Below are positions 9,545 to 18,430 of a DNA stretch of 64,000 nt, in pieces. This DNA is from UBA6522 sp965262365 (GTDB lineage Bacteria; Pseudomonadota; Gammaproteobacteria; Steroidobacterales; Rariloculaceae), in contig OZ253541.1 of NCBI GenBank assembly GCA_965262365.1, positions 2,294,001-2,358,000 on the forward strand, written 5' to 3'. Below the pieces are notes generated by a model. The model searched no databases, was not told where the DNA came from, and saw nothing but the letters and a program-made list of their open reading frames with translations. The position numbers and the translations under genes are program-made. Position 1 is the first letter of the stretch. Every line of letters starts with the position of its first letter.

Positions 9545-9780
9545 TGTCCGGGGAGAGGACCGGCCCGGCATCCCATCCGCGGCACCAGCGAGGCGATATC
9601 GATGAGCAGAATCACGGACAGGCGCGCGGGTCGCCAGCGGCCGATGTCCGCGGTGTGGCAGGAGAACACCCGCGGCCGGCCGGGGGGTCTGCCGATCCTG
9701 TGCCGAGAAAAGACGTGCCGCGGATCGGCTGCGCGCCGCCCGGCGCCGCGACGCCGGCATCAAGCGCGTCAGGGACACGC
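9545..9780 (+). pseudogene. Degraded copy of the small-ORF / zinc-ribbon module found at 50.4-54.6 kb
   Basis: Two parts match a module elsewhere in the window. Positions 9545-9650 resemble 50407-50500, including the stretch CATCCGCGGCAC and the following start ATGAGCAGA with ACGGACAGGCGCG. Positions about 9690-9775 encode DPCAEKRRAADRLRAARRRD then AGIKRVR, nearly the same as the zinc-ribbon protein at 54.51-54.59 kb (DPCAEKRRAADRARAGKRRQ then AGIKRVR). The sequence between is deleted. This shows a second, decayed copy of the same accessory module. Confidence 0.7.
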
Positions 9781-10200
9781 CGGCGACGGCGCCCGGCATT
9801 CGGGCGTCGGGCGCGGCGCCGCGTCCCCGTAGAGCGCGCCGCCGCTTGAGGCCAGCACGAACCGGCGCACGCCGAAGGCCCGGCACCGCTGAAGCACGTT
9901 CACCGTGCCGCACACGTTGACGGCCGCGCCCCGGGCGGGCGTTCGCACCGATTCGTCAACCGCGGTCCGTGCGGCGAGGTGGAACACCGCTTCGGGTTGC
10001 GCCGCCGCGAACACGCCGGAAAGATCGCCCGTGACAATGTCGCGCGCATACACGACGGCGCGGACATCCACGTCCTCGGCGCATCCCGTGGAGCCATCGT
10101 CGAGCACCGCCACCCGGTGCCCATCCGCCAGCAGCCGTGCGACCAGCGCCGAGCCGATGAAGCCCGCGCCTCCGGTGACCAGAACGTTCCCGGCGCGGGG
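9769..10200 (-). pseudogene. NAD-dependent epimerase/dehydratase (GalE-like), C-terminally truncated
   Basis: The frame encodes a Rossmann start VLVTGGAGFIGSALVARLLA, then HRVAVLDDGSTG, DIVTGDLSGVF, VFHLAARTAVDESVRTP and the SSGGALYGD Ser motif region. This is the first 135 residues or so of a UDP-glucose 4-epimerase-like extended SDR enzyme. Homology stops before the catalytic YxxxK motif and the frame ends in an unrelated Pro/Arg-rich stretch. No convincing native start codon lies directly before the glycine motif. It is therefore a fragment, lying between the zinc-ribbon remnant and the giant adhesin gene. Confidence 0.75.
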
Positions 10201-10294
10201 CGCCGGATACCGGCCCGCCGCGCCGTCTGCGAGCGCCCCGTCGTCACCTCGGCTGTGCCCGCACGCTCGCCGGCCATGCACGCCGGCGTGGCGT

Positions 10295-13200
10295 TCACCA
10301 CCGCAGCGCGCCGCGAAGCTGCACCGCGTGCTCCGGTGCGCCGCGACCGTTCTCACGGCGGCCGAACTCAAACCCCGCCTCCACGTTGGGGCCGGCGGTG
10401 AGCTTCACGCCCAGGCGCAGCGACCGACCGCCGGCATCGGCCGCCTGTGCGGCGATGAACGGCGCCCACAGCGCCACCTTGCGCCGACCGGCTATCCCGT
10501 ATCCGAATTCCGCCTGGAAGCGTTGCGCGGCATCGAACGGGGCGGTTCGCGCCAACCCCGAGGCGTTCTGCCGGCTCCACAACGACTGCACGCCGCTTTG
10601 GGTCGATCCCCAGGCCGAGCCGAGCTTCATCGACAGCCCTCGCCCGTTCTTGCCCGGGGTGTAGGCGAGCGAACCGCTGAAGCCCCATTCCTCGTACTCG
10701 GTGTCTTCGTGCGCCACGAGCGCGCGCGCGTTGACGTCCACCGACAGATTCCCCGCCGCGTAGCCGAGCCCGCCGCCGACCTCGAGCCCCGCGCCGGTCT
10801 CCGCATCGCCTGCGTCGTAGCGCAGTCCCGCCTCCAGCGTCGGCTTCAGCACCCCGCCGCCGGCCAGCGGCATCGAACCGGAGCCCTCCAGCGTCAGCCG
10901 CACCCGGCCGGTCGCGCCTTGCGCGCCCGACAGCCCGAGCACGGCTTCTGAGTCCGTGCGCGTCAGCAGTGCATCGGAGCGCAGGGCCAGTTCGAACCGG
11001 CCCGCGTCGCCGGAGCGCACCGACAGGAGTCCACGACCGCCGAACGCGGCCATGCGATTCGACAGGTCCGTCTCGATCGCCGACGCCGCGCCTTGCGGGG
11101 TGAGCCGCAGTCGTCCTTCCCCGTAGCCGAACACGCCCCACAGGCTGGTCGTCTCGTTCAACTCGAAGTGCGCATAGGGATTCAGGCTCGTCAGGGTGCT
11201 TCCCACGGACCCGCCGACGGCACCGGAGCCCTGGTAGCCGCCCAAGCCCTCGCTGTAGGACAGGGTCGAGCCCACCAGCCAGCGCCCGTACCGCTTGTCC
11301 AGGCCCAGCATGGCCGTGGTCACCTCGCCATCGAGCGACAGGCCGCCGTCACTGCCTTTGAAGCGCGTGGTCGCCGTCTCGCCCCAGGCCGTCAAGGGGC
11401 TGGAAGATGGGTCCTCGGCTGCGCCGAAGGTGTGGAAGAAGGCACTGCCTATCAGCACATCACGGAGACTCGGCAGTGCAATGGAACCGCCCGTCAGCAC
11501 ATCGCGCAGACTCGGCAGCGCAAAGGAACTGCCCTGCAGCGCATCACGGAGATTGGACAAAGTATCGAAGCCATCTGAGCTGCGGGCATGACGAGCCGTC
11601 ATGTCGCCCGGCAGCCCCAGGGGATCCAGTCCCGCGGGCGTTGACGCGGAGGCCGCACGTCCACCGTCCGGGTCCGCAAAACTCGTGTACAGGCGGTCCA
11701 GGCGCAACCCGCCCAAGGTGATGTGCTCCTCGCTCGGTCCGCGTTCCAGTCTGCGGGCCACGGCCTGCGCCACATGGTCCGAAGCCGCCCTGCCGAACCG
11801 TGCCAGCCAGGCACTGGGTATGGGATCGCTGTTGACGATGACGCCAAGCGCCTCGCCATCGTGGATTCTCGCGTTGGTCGCGTTCGTCAGAACCAGCGTC
11901 AGCGTTTCCTCGCCCTCGTCGTGGCTGTCGTCAAGCACTCTGACCTGTACGCCGGCCGCGGTTTGCCCCGCCTCGATGCTGAGCGTGCCCGACACCGCCT
12001 CGTAGTCCTCTCCGGCCGTGGCCGTGCCGTCGGCGGTCTCGTAGTCCACCGTCACGGTCCGCTCCGCCGCCCGGGCGAGCGTGACTTCGAACACCAGCAC
12101 CGCACCGGGTCCTTCGCCGACTTCGGTGTCGGCCACGGACAGCGCCTGCTCGATACGATGCACGGTCACCGACGGCACTTCGGTGAGCGGGCGGTCATCG
12201 ATCGTGCAGATGGCCCCGGGCTGGTCGCACGCAAGGGCCACCACCGGCGAAATCGTCACCGGCTCCTCCGAGTCGGGCACGACGCGTATCGCCCATTCGG
12301 TGGCGAGGTACTCCCCGCGTCGGTCCCGGGCCGGCCGGATGGCCTCGATGGCGCCGTTTGTCGCCGTGAAGGCCTGCTCGAGCAGGTTCCGTTCGCCGAT
12401 GACCTCGATCAGGTCCACGGTCTCGCTGAACTGCAGGTGGATATCGAAGCTGGTCTCGCTGCCCTCGTGTGCGGCCGGGATCGTCGACCAGCCTGCCGTG
12501 AGGTCGGGCTGCTCGATCTGCCCGCCGACCACGGCAGCTTCGGGGTGCGCGAGGTCTACTGCGGGTCCGCTGAAGCTGTCGATCGCCCCGCCGTTGAGCG
12601 AGAGACTGTCGGCCAGCAGCGCGATGTTGCGAATCGGGCTCTCGTTGGCCGTCACCGGGTGCTCGAACACGAGCGTGTTCTCGTGGGCCACGTGCGAGAA
12701 CGGCACGGTCACCTCTACCGCTGCCTCTCCGTCGGAGGGCTGTTCGGTCGCTTCCTCGCCGTTCGAGGACTGTCCCATCGTTTCCGCCTCGCCAAGGGTG
12801 AGGGTGACGCCTGGAATGCCATCGACCGTGTCTACACCGATCCGCTCGTCGAATTGAAGCGTCACGCGGATCGGTTCGCCGGCGGACCACTCGCCGTTGC
12901 GGTCGCCATCGGCTTCGATCCCCACGGCCACGACCTGCGACCGGCGCGCCGGCTCCGCGGTAGCCGTGTCGCAGTCCACCGCGTCGGACGTTTCGCGCCG
13001 GAACTCGCCTGAAGCCCGGTTGCCCACGGACGTCTCCCCATGGGTCACGACATCGGACGCAACGCTCACCGCCACGGGTTCGCCCCACACACTCGGGGTG
13101 ATCCGCACCCGGTATCCGAGCTGCGTGTCGTACGGCCGATCGAGCAGTTCCGCCGTGGCGTTCACCAGCGTCAGGTCGCTGGCAGGATCGAAGTCGTTCA

Positions 13201-16200
13201 CCGGCTCGTATCGCAGATACTCCGGCGACGCCGTGGTGAAGCCGACGCTAATGAAGAAGGATCCCGCCTCGTCCCCGGTGGTCGCCGGATCGTGGTAGTC
13301 ACGGCAGATGAGATCCGGCACCGGGGTATCGCCCGACAAGCCGCTTGCACCGGCGATCACGACCGTGCGAAGCGGCTTCGACGAATCGACCAGCACCGCC
13401 TGGGCGTCGTTGGAGACCAGCCAGACACCGTCATGGTTGGCCCGCATCCTGAAGGCGTAGCGCTGGTTGTCACTGATCGATGTCAGCCGGACACCGATGC
13501 CATCCTCGCAATCGACCTCCGAAGAGCCGCTGCCGCTGGATTGCCAGGGCAGGACGCTCAAATCAACCGAACCCGACGAATGAACCGGCGTCCATGCCAT
13601 GGCGACGTCGCCGAATTCGCTCGCATTCACCGCTGCCGGGATCCATGCCATGGCGACGTCGCTGAGCTCGCTCGCATCCACCCCTTCCGGGACCCAGCAC
13701 AGGTCGATGGCCGGGACCGGGTCCGCAGTGGCCTCAAGCATCGTGTCCGCCGTGTCCTCCGACATCGACTCCATCGCCTCCTCAGGCATCGTGTCCGACG
13801 TGTCCTCGGGCGCAGTTTCCAACAAGTCGTCGGGCGACAGGGCAGTCGCGGTTAACCCCACTACCGTGGCCGTCGCGCTCGCCTGCAAGGTGACAGAAGG
13901 CAGTCCGGCGCCGTTCTCGCCCACCGCCGATACTCGATAGCGCCGCGTTTCGGCGAAGTTAAGCCCGACATCGTGCCGGTAGGCGGTCTCGATGGTTTCC
14001 GTGCTGTCGGTGCTCTCGATGCTCTCGGTATTGGCCTCGACTTCGGCCCAATTGGCGCCGCCGTCATAGGAGGCTTCGACGCGGTAGCCGAGCACCGTGT
14101 CCTCGACCGCAGACCAGGTCAGATCGACATGGGTCTCGGTGGCCGTGGCGCTCAGGTCGGTCGCTTGCGCGGGCAGCATGTCTTGCGAAGCCACGTCGTT
14201 GTCGGAGACGGTCACCGAGATTGCACCGTCGGCCAGTGACGCGTATTCGGCGCCCTGCGTGGCATGAGAAACGATCGAGGAGTCGTTGTAGGCGTCGTCG
14301 TCCTCGGTCGCAGAAACCGTCATCGTCTGCGCCGAGTCCCAATCGGACGGCGTGAACGTCAGGCTGGGCGGCGTGAAGGTCAGGTCGGGGCTGCCGCCCA
14401 CCGTCGGCGTCACCGTCACGGTCTGAGTCGGCTCGGTGTCGAGCACCACGGTGTAGGTTGCGCTCGCACCCTCTGTGAGGGTCAGGTCGTTCGGCGAGAC
14501 GGTCACGCCGCGCTCGTCGTTGTCGGCGATGACCAGCGTCGTGCCGATCACCTCGAAGCCGGCAACCTGGCTCGTTCCGGTAATCGACACTGCCTCGACG
14601 CGCTCGTCAATGAGATCGTCCATGGGCGTGAGCGTGAAGGTCTCGGTGCCGCTCGCCTGGCCGCCCGGGATCGTCAGGCTCAGGTCGTTCACCGCAACGT
14701 AGTCGGTGTCCTCGGTCGCCGCGTCGTCGGGAGCGCCCACGTTCACGGTGAAGGTCGTGGGTTCGTCTCTCGTCACCCCGTCGAGCGTGCCCGTCACTGT
14801 CACGCCGGTGCCACCGGCACCCTCGTCCACCGCCGCGGGGTTCACTGTCAGCGTCACCGCCGTCTCATCGTCCTCGACCGTTACCGGCATGTCGTGGGCC
14901 GTCACGCTGTTGGCGCCGTAGTCCGCGCCGGCGACCGCGTGCCCGATCGTCGCCGTGTCGTTGGCCGCATCGGCATCCTGAGCCGCCGTCACCGTCACCG
15001 TCTGCGCCGTGTCCCAATCGGACGGCGTGAACATCAGGCTCGACGGCGTGAAGGTCGCATCGGCGCTGCCGTTCACCGTGGGCGTCACCGTCACGGTGTC
15101 CGTCGGCTCGGTATCCAGCACCACGGTGTAGGTCGCGCTATCGCCCTCCGGGAGGGTCAGGTCGGTCGGCGAAACGGTCACACCCCGCTCGTCGTTGTCG
15201 TCGATGACCAGCGTCGTGCCGATCACCTCGAAACCCTCAACCTCGGTCGTGCCGGCGATCGACACCGCCTCGTCGGGCTCGGCGACGAGATCGTCCACGC
15301 TCGTCAGCATGAAGGTCGCCGTGGCGCTGGCCTCCCCGGATGGGATCGTCAGGCTCAGATTCTCCACGGCAACGTAGTCGGTGCCCGCGATCGCCGCATC
15401 GTCGGAGGCGCCCACGCTCACCGTCAGGGTCGTGGATTCGTTTCTCGTCGCGCCGTCGAACGTGCCCGTCACGGTCACAGTGGTGCCGCCACCGCCCTCG
15501 TCCACCGCCGCGGGGTTCACCGTCAGCGTCACCGTCGTCTCATCGTCCTCGACCATCACCGACACATCGGCCGCCGTCGCGCCGTTGGCACCGTAGTCGG
15601 CACCCGAGACCGCGTGCAAGATCGTCGCTGTGTCGTTCGCCGCATCGGCGTCATGGGCCGCCGAGACCGACACCGTCTGCCCCTGGTCCCAGTCGGAAGA
15701 CGTGAAGGTCAGACTCGACGGCTCAAAGGCCACATCGAGGCTGCCGCTCAACGACGGCGTCACCGTCACAGTCTCCGTGGGCTCGGTATCCAGCACCACG
15801 GTGTAAGTCGCGCTACCGCCCTCGGAAAGACTCAGGTCGGTCGCCGAGACAGTCACGCCGCGCTCGTCGTTGTCGGCGATGGACAGCGTCGCGCCGCTCA
15901 CCCCGAAGCCGGCGGCCTCGGTGGTGCCGGTGATCGACACCGCCTCGACGCGCTCGTCGATGCGATCCTCCAGGGGCGTGAACGTGAACGTCGCCGTGCC
16001 GCTGGCCTGCCCGGACGGGATCGTCAAACTCAGATCGTCCACGGCAACGTAGTCGGCGCCCGCGATCGCCGCGTCATCGGAGGCGCCCACGCTCACGGTG
16101 ACGGTCGTCACCTCGTTTCTCGTTACGCCGTCGAACGTGCCCGTCACGGTCACGCCGATGCCACTGCCGTCCTCGTCCACCGCCGTGGGGTTCACCGTCA

Positions 16201-18430
16201 GCGTCACCGCCGTCTCATCGTCCTCGACCGTCACCGACACATCCGCCGCCGTCGCGCCGTTGGCACCGTAGTCGGCGCCGGCGACCGCGTGCCCGATCGT
16301 CGCCTTGTCGGTCCCCGCGTCGGCATCCTGGGCCGCGGTCACCGTCACCGTCTGCGCCCGGTCCCAATCGGCCGCGGTGAACGTCAGTGCCGTGTCCGCC
16401 GACTCGTCCGCGCTCACCGTTACGTGCGCACGACCCCTCACCGTCGGCGTCACCGTCACGGTGTCCGTCGGCTCGGTCTCCAGCACCACCGTGTAGGTCG
16501 CGCGCTCGCCCTCGACGAGGTTCAGGGCGGTCGGTGAGACGGTCACGCCGCGCTCGTCGTTGTCTTCGATGGACAGCGTCGTGCCGATCACCTCGAAGCC
16601 CTCGACCTCGGTGGTGCCGATGATCGACACCGCCTCGTCGGATTCGTCGATGAGATCCTCCATGGGACTGAACACGAAGCTCGCCGTGGCGCTCGCCTGC
16701 CCGGCCGGGATCGTCAGGCTCAGGTCGTCGACGGCAGCGTAGTCGGTGCCCACGACCGCCGCGTCGTCGGCAGCGCCCACGCTCAGCGCGACGCTCGTGG
16801 GCTCGTCTCTGGGCACGCCGTTGAGACGGCCCGTCACGACCACGCCGGTGAAGCTGGCGCCTTCCCCGATCGACGTGCGGTTCAGCGAGAGTTCCACACC
16901 GGTCGAGACCACATCATCGTCATCGATGGTGACCGTGACGGCGTCGGCCGTCACGCCGTTGGCTTCGTAGTCGGCGCCCGTGACCGCATGCACCAGCGTC
17001 ACGGTGTCGTCCTCGACATCTTCGTCCTGGCGCGCCGTGACCGTCACCGACTGCGGCTCGTTCCAGTTGGAGGTCCTGAAGCTGAGGAATGACCGGCTGC
17101 GCCTCAGGTCCGTGCCCGTCGTGCCGGAAATCGTCACCCTGACTGAACCGGTCGGCCTGGAAGTCAGGACCACCGTGTAGGTCGCACTGTCGCCCTCGGA
17201 TACGGTCAATGACGTGGGATTGACCAACACCCCGCGTTCGTCGTCGTCGCCGATCGTGATGCTGGTCCCGGTCACGGTGAGGTCCTCAACGGTGGTGGTT
17301 CCGGTCACGGTCACCGTCTCGTCGCCCTCGACGATGCCGTCATCGGTGGGCTTCAGCGTAAAGGTCACGGTCCCCGAGGTCTGTCCGGCGTCGATGCTCA
17401 GCTTCAGCTCGCCCACCGCGGCGTAGTCGGTGCCCGCCACGGCGGAGTCCCCACCGGCGCCGACCGTCAGGGTCACGGTGGTATCGGCGGTCCGCGGCGC
17501 CGCGTCCAGCGTGCCCGTCACCGTCAGGGTGGTCGCCCCGGCGCTTTCGTTTACCGTGGCCTGGTCGACCGTCAGCATCACCGCGGTCGAATCGGTGCGG
17601 TCATCGCCCGTGCCCGAGGCCTGCACCGTCACGGTGTAGGTCACGCTGGCCTCGTTGTAGTTGGCGGTAGACGCCGCCGTGGCGGTGACCACGCACTCGC
17701 CCGCGCCCACCAGGGTCAGCGCGCCGGTGGAGGAGTCGACCGAACACACCGTCGAGGGCGTGGCCGCGTACGACACGGTCGTCTGCACACCCGTGGGCGC
17801 CGTCACCGTGGGGGCCGCGGACCCGAAGGTCACGGAGGAAGCGCTGTACTGGAACCCGGTCAGCGTCTGGTCCCCCCTGGCCACCGCCGGAAACGCGATC
17901 GACACCGTGGCGGTGTTGCCGGCGGCGTCGCTCACCGTCACCGTGGCACTGGCGGCGTTCGTATTGGCCGCGTCAGGCCTGCCGCCGATCGCCCCGGTGC
18001 CCGTATCGAGGCTCAACCCCGAGGGCAGCCCGATAACCGCGTATGTATCGATTCCGACGCCGCCGGTGGGACTGATCGCACCGATCGCCACACCCACCGT
18101 CAGCGACGCAGGCGCGGTGTACGTCGGCGCCGTCGGCGCGGTCAGGTCCACCGTCAACGTGCGCTCCACATCGGCGGGGACAGTTAAGCCGCTCTTGGAG
18201 GCCGACACGGTCACATCGACGCTTGTGCCGGTGATGTAGGCCGCATTCGGGGGCACGGTCACCGACCAGGTCGCCGGGTCCGCATCGGTCGACGTTGCCA
18301 TCAGGTTCGTGCTGCCCACCGTCACCGTGACGTCCACGCCACCTTCCGATCCGGTGTCGCCGGTAATAGTGAACCCGGACGCCTTCTCGGCGATGTTGAT
18401 GGTGCCGTCGCCCGCGATGTCATCGACGTT
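10295..18430 (-). CDS. Giant Calx-beta repeat autotransporter, C-terminal half (split by frameshift)
   Basis: The open frame from a GTG at 18337 gives 2680 aa, but homologous coding continues upstream in the same frame to about 18430 (VDDIAGDGTINIAEKASGFT), where it meets the upstream half in another frame. Order: Ig-like adhesin modules, a He_PIG-like module, then about five roughly 215-residue Calx-beta type repeats with motifs such as NPTAVDEDGSG, SLTIPSGQASGTATFTF and DNDERGVTVSPT. Next come a fibronectin-like stretch, another Calx-beta unit (VDYETADGTATAGEDYEAVS) and a C-terminal autotransporter barrel of about 370 residues ending in the aromatic residue of GALRW. It has no signal peptide of its own. 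Expected role: cell-surface adhesin. The stop overlaps the upstream end of the epimerase fragment's open frame. Confidence 0.85.
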   Translation of the reverse strand, partial: NVDDIAGDGTINIAEKASGFTITGDTGSEGGVDVTVTVGSTNLMATSTDADPATWSVTVPPNAAYITGTSVDVTVSASKSGLTVPADVERTLTVDLTAPTAPTYTAPASLTVGVAIGAISPTGGVGIDTYAVIGLPSGLSLDTGTGAIGGRPDAANTNAASATVTVSDAAGNTATVSIAFPAVARGDQTLTGFQYSASSVTFGSAAPTVTAPTGVQTTVSYAATPSTVCSVDSSTGALTLVGAGECVVTATAASTANYNEASVTYTVTVQASGTGDDRTDSTAVMLTVDQATVNESAGATTLTVTGTLDAAPRTADTTVTLTVGAGGDSAVAGTDYAAVGELKLSIDAGQTSGTVTFTLKPTDDGIVEGDETVTVTGTTTVEDLTVTGTSITIGDDDERGVLVNPTSLTVSEGDSATYTVVLTSRPTGSVRVTISGTTGTDLRRSRSFLSFRTSNWNEPQSVTVTARQDEDVEDDTVTLVHAVTGADYEANGVTADAVTVTIDDDDVVSTGVELSLNRTSIGEGASFTGVVVTGRLNGVPRDEPTSVALSVGAADDAAVVGTDYAAVDDLSLTIPAGQASATASFVFSPMEDLIDESDEAVSIIGTTEVEGFEVIGTTLSIEDNDERGVTVSPTALNLVEGERATYTVVLETEPTDTVTVTPTVRGRAHVTVSADESADTALTFTAADWDRAQTVTVTAAQDADAGTDKATIGHAVAGADYGANGATAADVSVTVEDDETAVTLTVNPTAVDEDGSGIGVTVTGTFDGVTRNEVTTVTVSVGASDDAAIAGADYVAVDDLSLTIPSGQASGTATFTFTPLEDRIDERVEAVSITGTTEAAGFGVSGATLSIADNDERGVTVSATDLSLSEGGSATYTVVLDTEPTETVTVTPSLSGSLDVAFEPSSLTFTSSDWDQGQTVSVSAAHDADAANDTATILHAVSGADYGANGATAADVSVMVEDDETTVTLTVNPAAVDEGGGGTTVTVTGTFDGATRNESTTLTVSVGASDDAAIAGTDYVAVENLSLTIPSGEASATATFMLTSVDDLVAEPDEAVSIAGTTEVEGFEVIGTTLVIDDNDERGVTVSPTDLTLPEGDSATYTVVLDTEPTDTVTVTPTVNGSADATFTPSSLMFTPSDWDTAQTVTVTAAQDADAANDTATIGHAVAGADYGANSVTAHDMPVTVEDDETAVTLTVNPAAVDEGAGGTGVTVTGTLDGVTRDEPTTFTVNVGAPDDAATEDTDYVAVNDLSLTIPGGQASGTETFTLTPMDDLIDERVEAVSITGTSQVAGFEVIGTTLVIADNDERGVTVSPNDLTLTEGASATYTVVLDTEPTQTVTVTPTVGGSPDLTFTPPSLTFTPSDWDSAQTMTVSATEDDDAYNDSSIVSHATQGAEYASLADGAISVTVSDNDVASQDMLPAQATDLSATATETHVDLTWSAVEDTVLGYRVEASYDGGANWAEVEANTESIESTDSTETIETAYRHDVGLNFAETRRYRVSAVGENGAGLPSVTLQASATATVVGLTATALSPDDLLETAPEDTSDTMPEEAMESMSEDTADTMLEATADPVPAIDLCWVPEGVDASELSDVAMAWIPAAVNASEFGDVAMAWTPVHSSGSVDLSVLPWQSSGSGSSEVDCEDGIGVRLTSISDNQRYAFRMRANHDGVWLVSNDAQAVLVDSSKPLRTVVIAGASGLSGDTPVPDLICRDYHDPATTGDEAGSFFISVGFTTASPEYLRYEPVNDFDPASDLTLVNATAELLDRPYDTQLGYRVRITPSVWGEPVAVSVASDVVTHGETSVGNRASGEFRRETSDAVDCDTATAEPARRSQVVAVGIEADGDRNGEWSAGEPIRVTLQFDERIGVDTVDGIPGVTLTLGEAETMGQSSNGEEATEQPSDGEAAVEVTVPFSHVAHENTLVFEHPVTANESPIRNIALLADSLSLNGGAIDSFSGPAVDLAHPEAAVVGGQIEQPDLTAGWSTIPAAHEGSETSFDIHLQFSETVDLIEVIGERNLLEQAFTATNGAIEAIRPARDRRGEYLATEWAIRVVPDSEEPVTISPVVALACDQPGAICTIDDRPLTEVPSVTVHRIEQALSVADTEVGEGPGAVLVFEVTLARAAERTVTVDYETADGTATAGEDYEAVSGTLSIEAGQTAAGVQVRVLDDSHDEGEETLTLVLTNATNARIHDGEALGVIVNSDPIPSAWLARFGRAASDHVAQAVARRLERGPSEEHITLGGLRLDRLYTSFADPDGGRAASASTPAGLDPLGLPGDMTARHARSSDGFDTLSNLRDALQGSSFALPSLRDVLTGGSIALPSLRDVLIGSAFFHTFGAAEDPSSSPLTAWGETATTRFKGSDGGLSLDGEVTTAMLGLDKRYGRWLVGSTLSYSEGLGGYQGSGAVGGSVGSTLTSLNPYAHFELNETTSLWGVFGYGEGRLRLTPQGAASAIETDLSNRMAAFGGRGLLSVRSGDAGRFELALRSDALLTRTDSEAVLGLSGAQGATGRVRLTLEGSGSMPLAGGGVLKPTLEAGLRYDAGDAETGAGLEVGGGLGYAAGNLSVDVNARALVAHEDTEYEEWGFSGSLAYTPGKNGRGLSMKLGSAWGSTQSGVQSLWSRQNASGLARTAPFDAAQRFQAEFGYGIAGRRKVALWAPFIAAQAADAGGRSLRLGVKLTAGPNVEAGFEFGRRENGRGAPEHAVQLRGALRW
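14250..17530 (-). repeat. Long-period tandem repeats encoding Calx-beta units
   Basis: Within the autotransporter gene, units of about 640 bp recur with high similarity. Recognisable recurring segments are the ones encoding ATYTVVLDTEPT, SDWDxAQTVTVTAAQDADA and DDETAVTLTVNP. The similarity among units at DNA level makes unequal recombination and copy-number change likely. It also explains the long spurious antisense reading frames over this stretch. Confidence 0.7.

Noticed and set aside
14264..16537. 757-codon open frame on the plus strand
   Set aside because: Antisense to the Calx-beta repeats, with an Arg/His-rich repeating product and no domain.
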